Below the pieces are notes generated by a model. It saw only the letters and a program-made list of their open reading frames with translations, was not told the DNA's origin and ran no database searches. DNA of 6,853 nt from NCBI GenBank assembly GCA_002862165.1, contig PKCL01000476.1, positions 1 through 6,853 of the forward strand, read 5' to 3'. The translations under genes and the position numbers were made by a program. Source of the stretch: Planctomycetaceae bacterium (GTDB taxonomy: Bacteria; Planctomycetota; Planctomycetia; Pirellulales; UBA1268). This document shows positions 5,818-6,853 of this stretch, piece by piece. Every line of letters starts with the position of its first letter. Within the stretch, counting starts at the first letter, position 1.

Positions 5818-6840
5818 TCAGAACAATTTCTGCTGCGGCCCCGAACGTGGAGCGTCACCCAAATGCGCCTCACCCCGGTCTGTGAGACGACGACCTCGGG
5901 CGGTTCGAATAATCAATTCATACCGCAAAAGAAATGGCTCAACATCGTCTTCGAGTGTATCGACCGCCGTACTCATAGTGTGTGCAATTGCCTCAATACC
6001 AGCCGGTCCGCCCCCAAAAACACGCTGAAGCGTCTCGAGGTAACGACGATCAAAACTATCCAAACCAAGCTCATCAATACCCTGCATCTCAAGTGCGGTC
6101 CTCGCGATCTCAAGATCAACAGCTCGATTAGCTCGACTTGTTGAGTAATCCCGGACCCAGCGTAGTCGATTGTTTGCCAGACGAGGTGTGCCCCGACTCC
6201 TTCCTGCAATCTCTGTCGCTGTCTCATCATCCATGGGCATGTCAAGTTTTCCAGCAGATCGAAAAATTATTTTCGCGAGTTCAGGGACGCTGTAGTAGTC
6301 AAGATGCTCCCGAACAACAAACCGATCTCGAAGCGGTGCCGAAATCAATCCCGCACGCGTTGTTGCACCAACGAGAGTAAACGGCTGGAGTGGCATATTA
6401 ATTGTCCGTGCGCTCATTCCATCGCCAAGAGTAATATCAATCCGGAAATCCTCCATGGCCGGATACATAAACTCTTCTACGGCAATTGGAAGACGATGGA
6501 TTTCATCAATAAACAAAACGGAACTTTCACCGGCATTTGTAAGATAAGGAAGCAGATCTTTTGGAGCAGCGAGCGCGGCACCGCTGGCAATCTGCAACGT
6601 TGTCCCAAGTTCTCTTGGTATGCATGTTGCAAATGTGGTCTTTCCCAATCCCGGTGGTCCATCAAGCAGGATGTGACCCAACGGCTCTGATCGTTTTCGA
6701 GCGGCGTCGATTGCAATTGCGAGTCGTTCATGAACATCTTGCTGCCCGACCATTTCTTCGAGACGCTGTGGGCGCAGAACACGGTCCTCGGGCTGCGGAT
6801 CATCAAAGGATTCGACCGATGGTTCTCGAAATTCGCTCAC
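5818..6840 (-). CDS. ruvB: Holliday junction branch migration ATPase RuvB
   Basis: RuvB is the hexameric AAA+ motor that, with RuvA, drives branch migration of Holliday junctions during recombination and repair. The 340 residues cover the whole family length: RPQRLEEMVGQ (23-33), Walker A GPPGLGKT (61-68), Walker B LFIDEIHRL (109-117), sensor 1 with GATTRAGL (158-165), the arginine finger in LRDRF (170-174), sensor 2 GTPR (217-220) and the C-terminal winged-helix DNA-binding region with FGGGPAGIEAIA and RTARGR. Several normally constant positions differ: Val175 follows the arginine finger where Gly is usual, and RTPRGR reads RTARGR. No frame break is seen. The start is GTG at 6838-6840 with a strong GGAGG five bases upstream. 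The gene is transcribed towards rpmF but is probably a separate unit; an upstream gene may end at the window edge. Confidence 0.97.
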   Translation of the reverse strand: MSEFREPSVESFDDPQPEDRVLRPQRLEEMVGQQDVHERLAIAIDAARKRSEPLGHILLDGPPGLGKTTFATCIPRELGTTLQIASGAALAAPKDLLPYLTNAGESSVLFIDEIHRLPIAVEEFMYPAMEDFRIDITLGDGMSARTINMPLQPFTLVGATTRAGLISAPLRDRFVVREHLDYYSVPELAKIIFRSAGKLDMPMDDETATEIAGRSRGTPRLANNRLRWVRDYSTSRANRAVDLEIARTALEMQGIDELGLDSFDRRYLETLQRVFGGGPAGIEAIAHTMSTAVDTLEDDVEPFLLRYELIIRTARGRRLTDRGEAHLGDAPRSGPQQKLF

Positions 6841-6845
6841 AAAAG

Positions 6846-6852
6846 CCTCCTC
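6846..6852 (-). promoter_or_regulatory. Ribosome binding site of ruvB
   Basis: GAGGAGG on the minus strand, five bases before the GTG start. The three edge bases read TGA on the minus strand and overlap this site, so they may be the stop codon of an upstream gene (ruvA or ruvC would be natural candidates), which cannot be checked here. Confidence 0.85.
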
Positions 6853-6853
6853 A

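Noticed and set aside
6304..6690. Open frame of 128 codons on the plus strand
   Set aside because: It lies wholly antisense to the ATPase core of ruvB and its product looks like no known protein.

Overview
The window reads as a planctomycete-like bacterial chromosome segment of moderate GC content, judged by eye at about half. The assignment is an inference from three signs. FabD carries GLSLGE instead of the usual GHSLGE together with an ANVLCPGNIVVSG-type segment. The 370-residue secreted protein resembles the short secretin-like proteins common in Planctomycetes. Shine-Dalgarno use is patchy, with several GTG and TTG starts. No marker gene proves the taxonomy.

Every supported gene lies on the minus strand, so the window reads from right to left. 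At the right edge is ruvB (Holliday-junction branch-migration ATPase), with a strong ribosome binding site. A gap of about 130 bases follows; it carries the best promoter in the window, TTGACG-17-TAGATT, with an inverted repeat over its -35 box. This promoter faces rpmF (ribosomal protein L32) and the fatty-acid synthesis genes fabD, fabG, acpP and fabF. Together these supply the malonyl-ACP loading enzyme, the ketoacyl reductase, the carrier protein and the elongating condensing enzyme. plsX and fabH, which often sit between rpmF and fabD in other bacteria, are absent. Two inter-gene gaps hold stem-loops: a 7-bp stem after fabD and a TCGCGA stem in the acpP leader.

Left of fabF the content changes. 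A 151-base gap contains two adjacent 16-bp direct repeats and a possible promoter. Next comes a gene for an exported secretin-like protein, and then the first 229 codons of a second ketoacyl-synthase-fold protein that runs off the left edge. In that protein the position of the catalytic cysteine is glutamate. It is therefore unlikely to be a normal condensing enzyme and may be a chain-length-factor-like partner or a decarboxylase. This gene, beside an intact fabF and an envelope protein, is the most interesting part of the window.

No tRNA, rRNA, insertion sequence, CRISPR array or plus-strand gene could be supported. No stretch over 300 bases lacks a gene.
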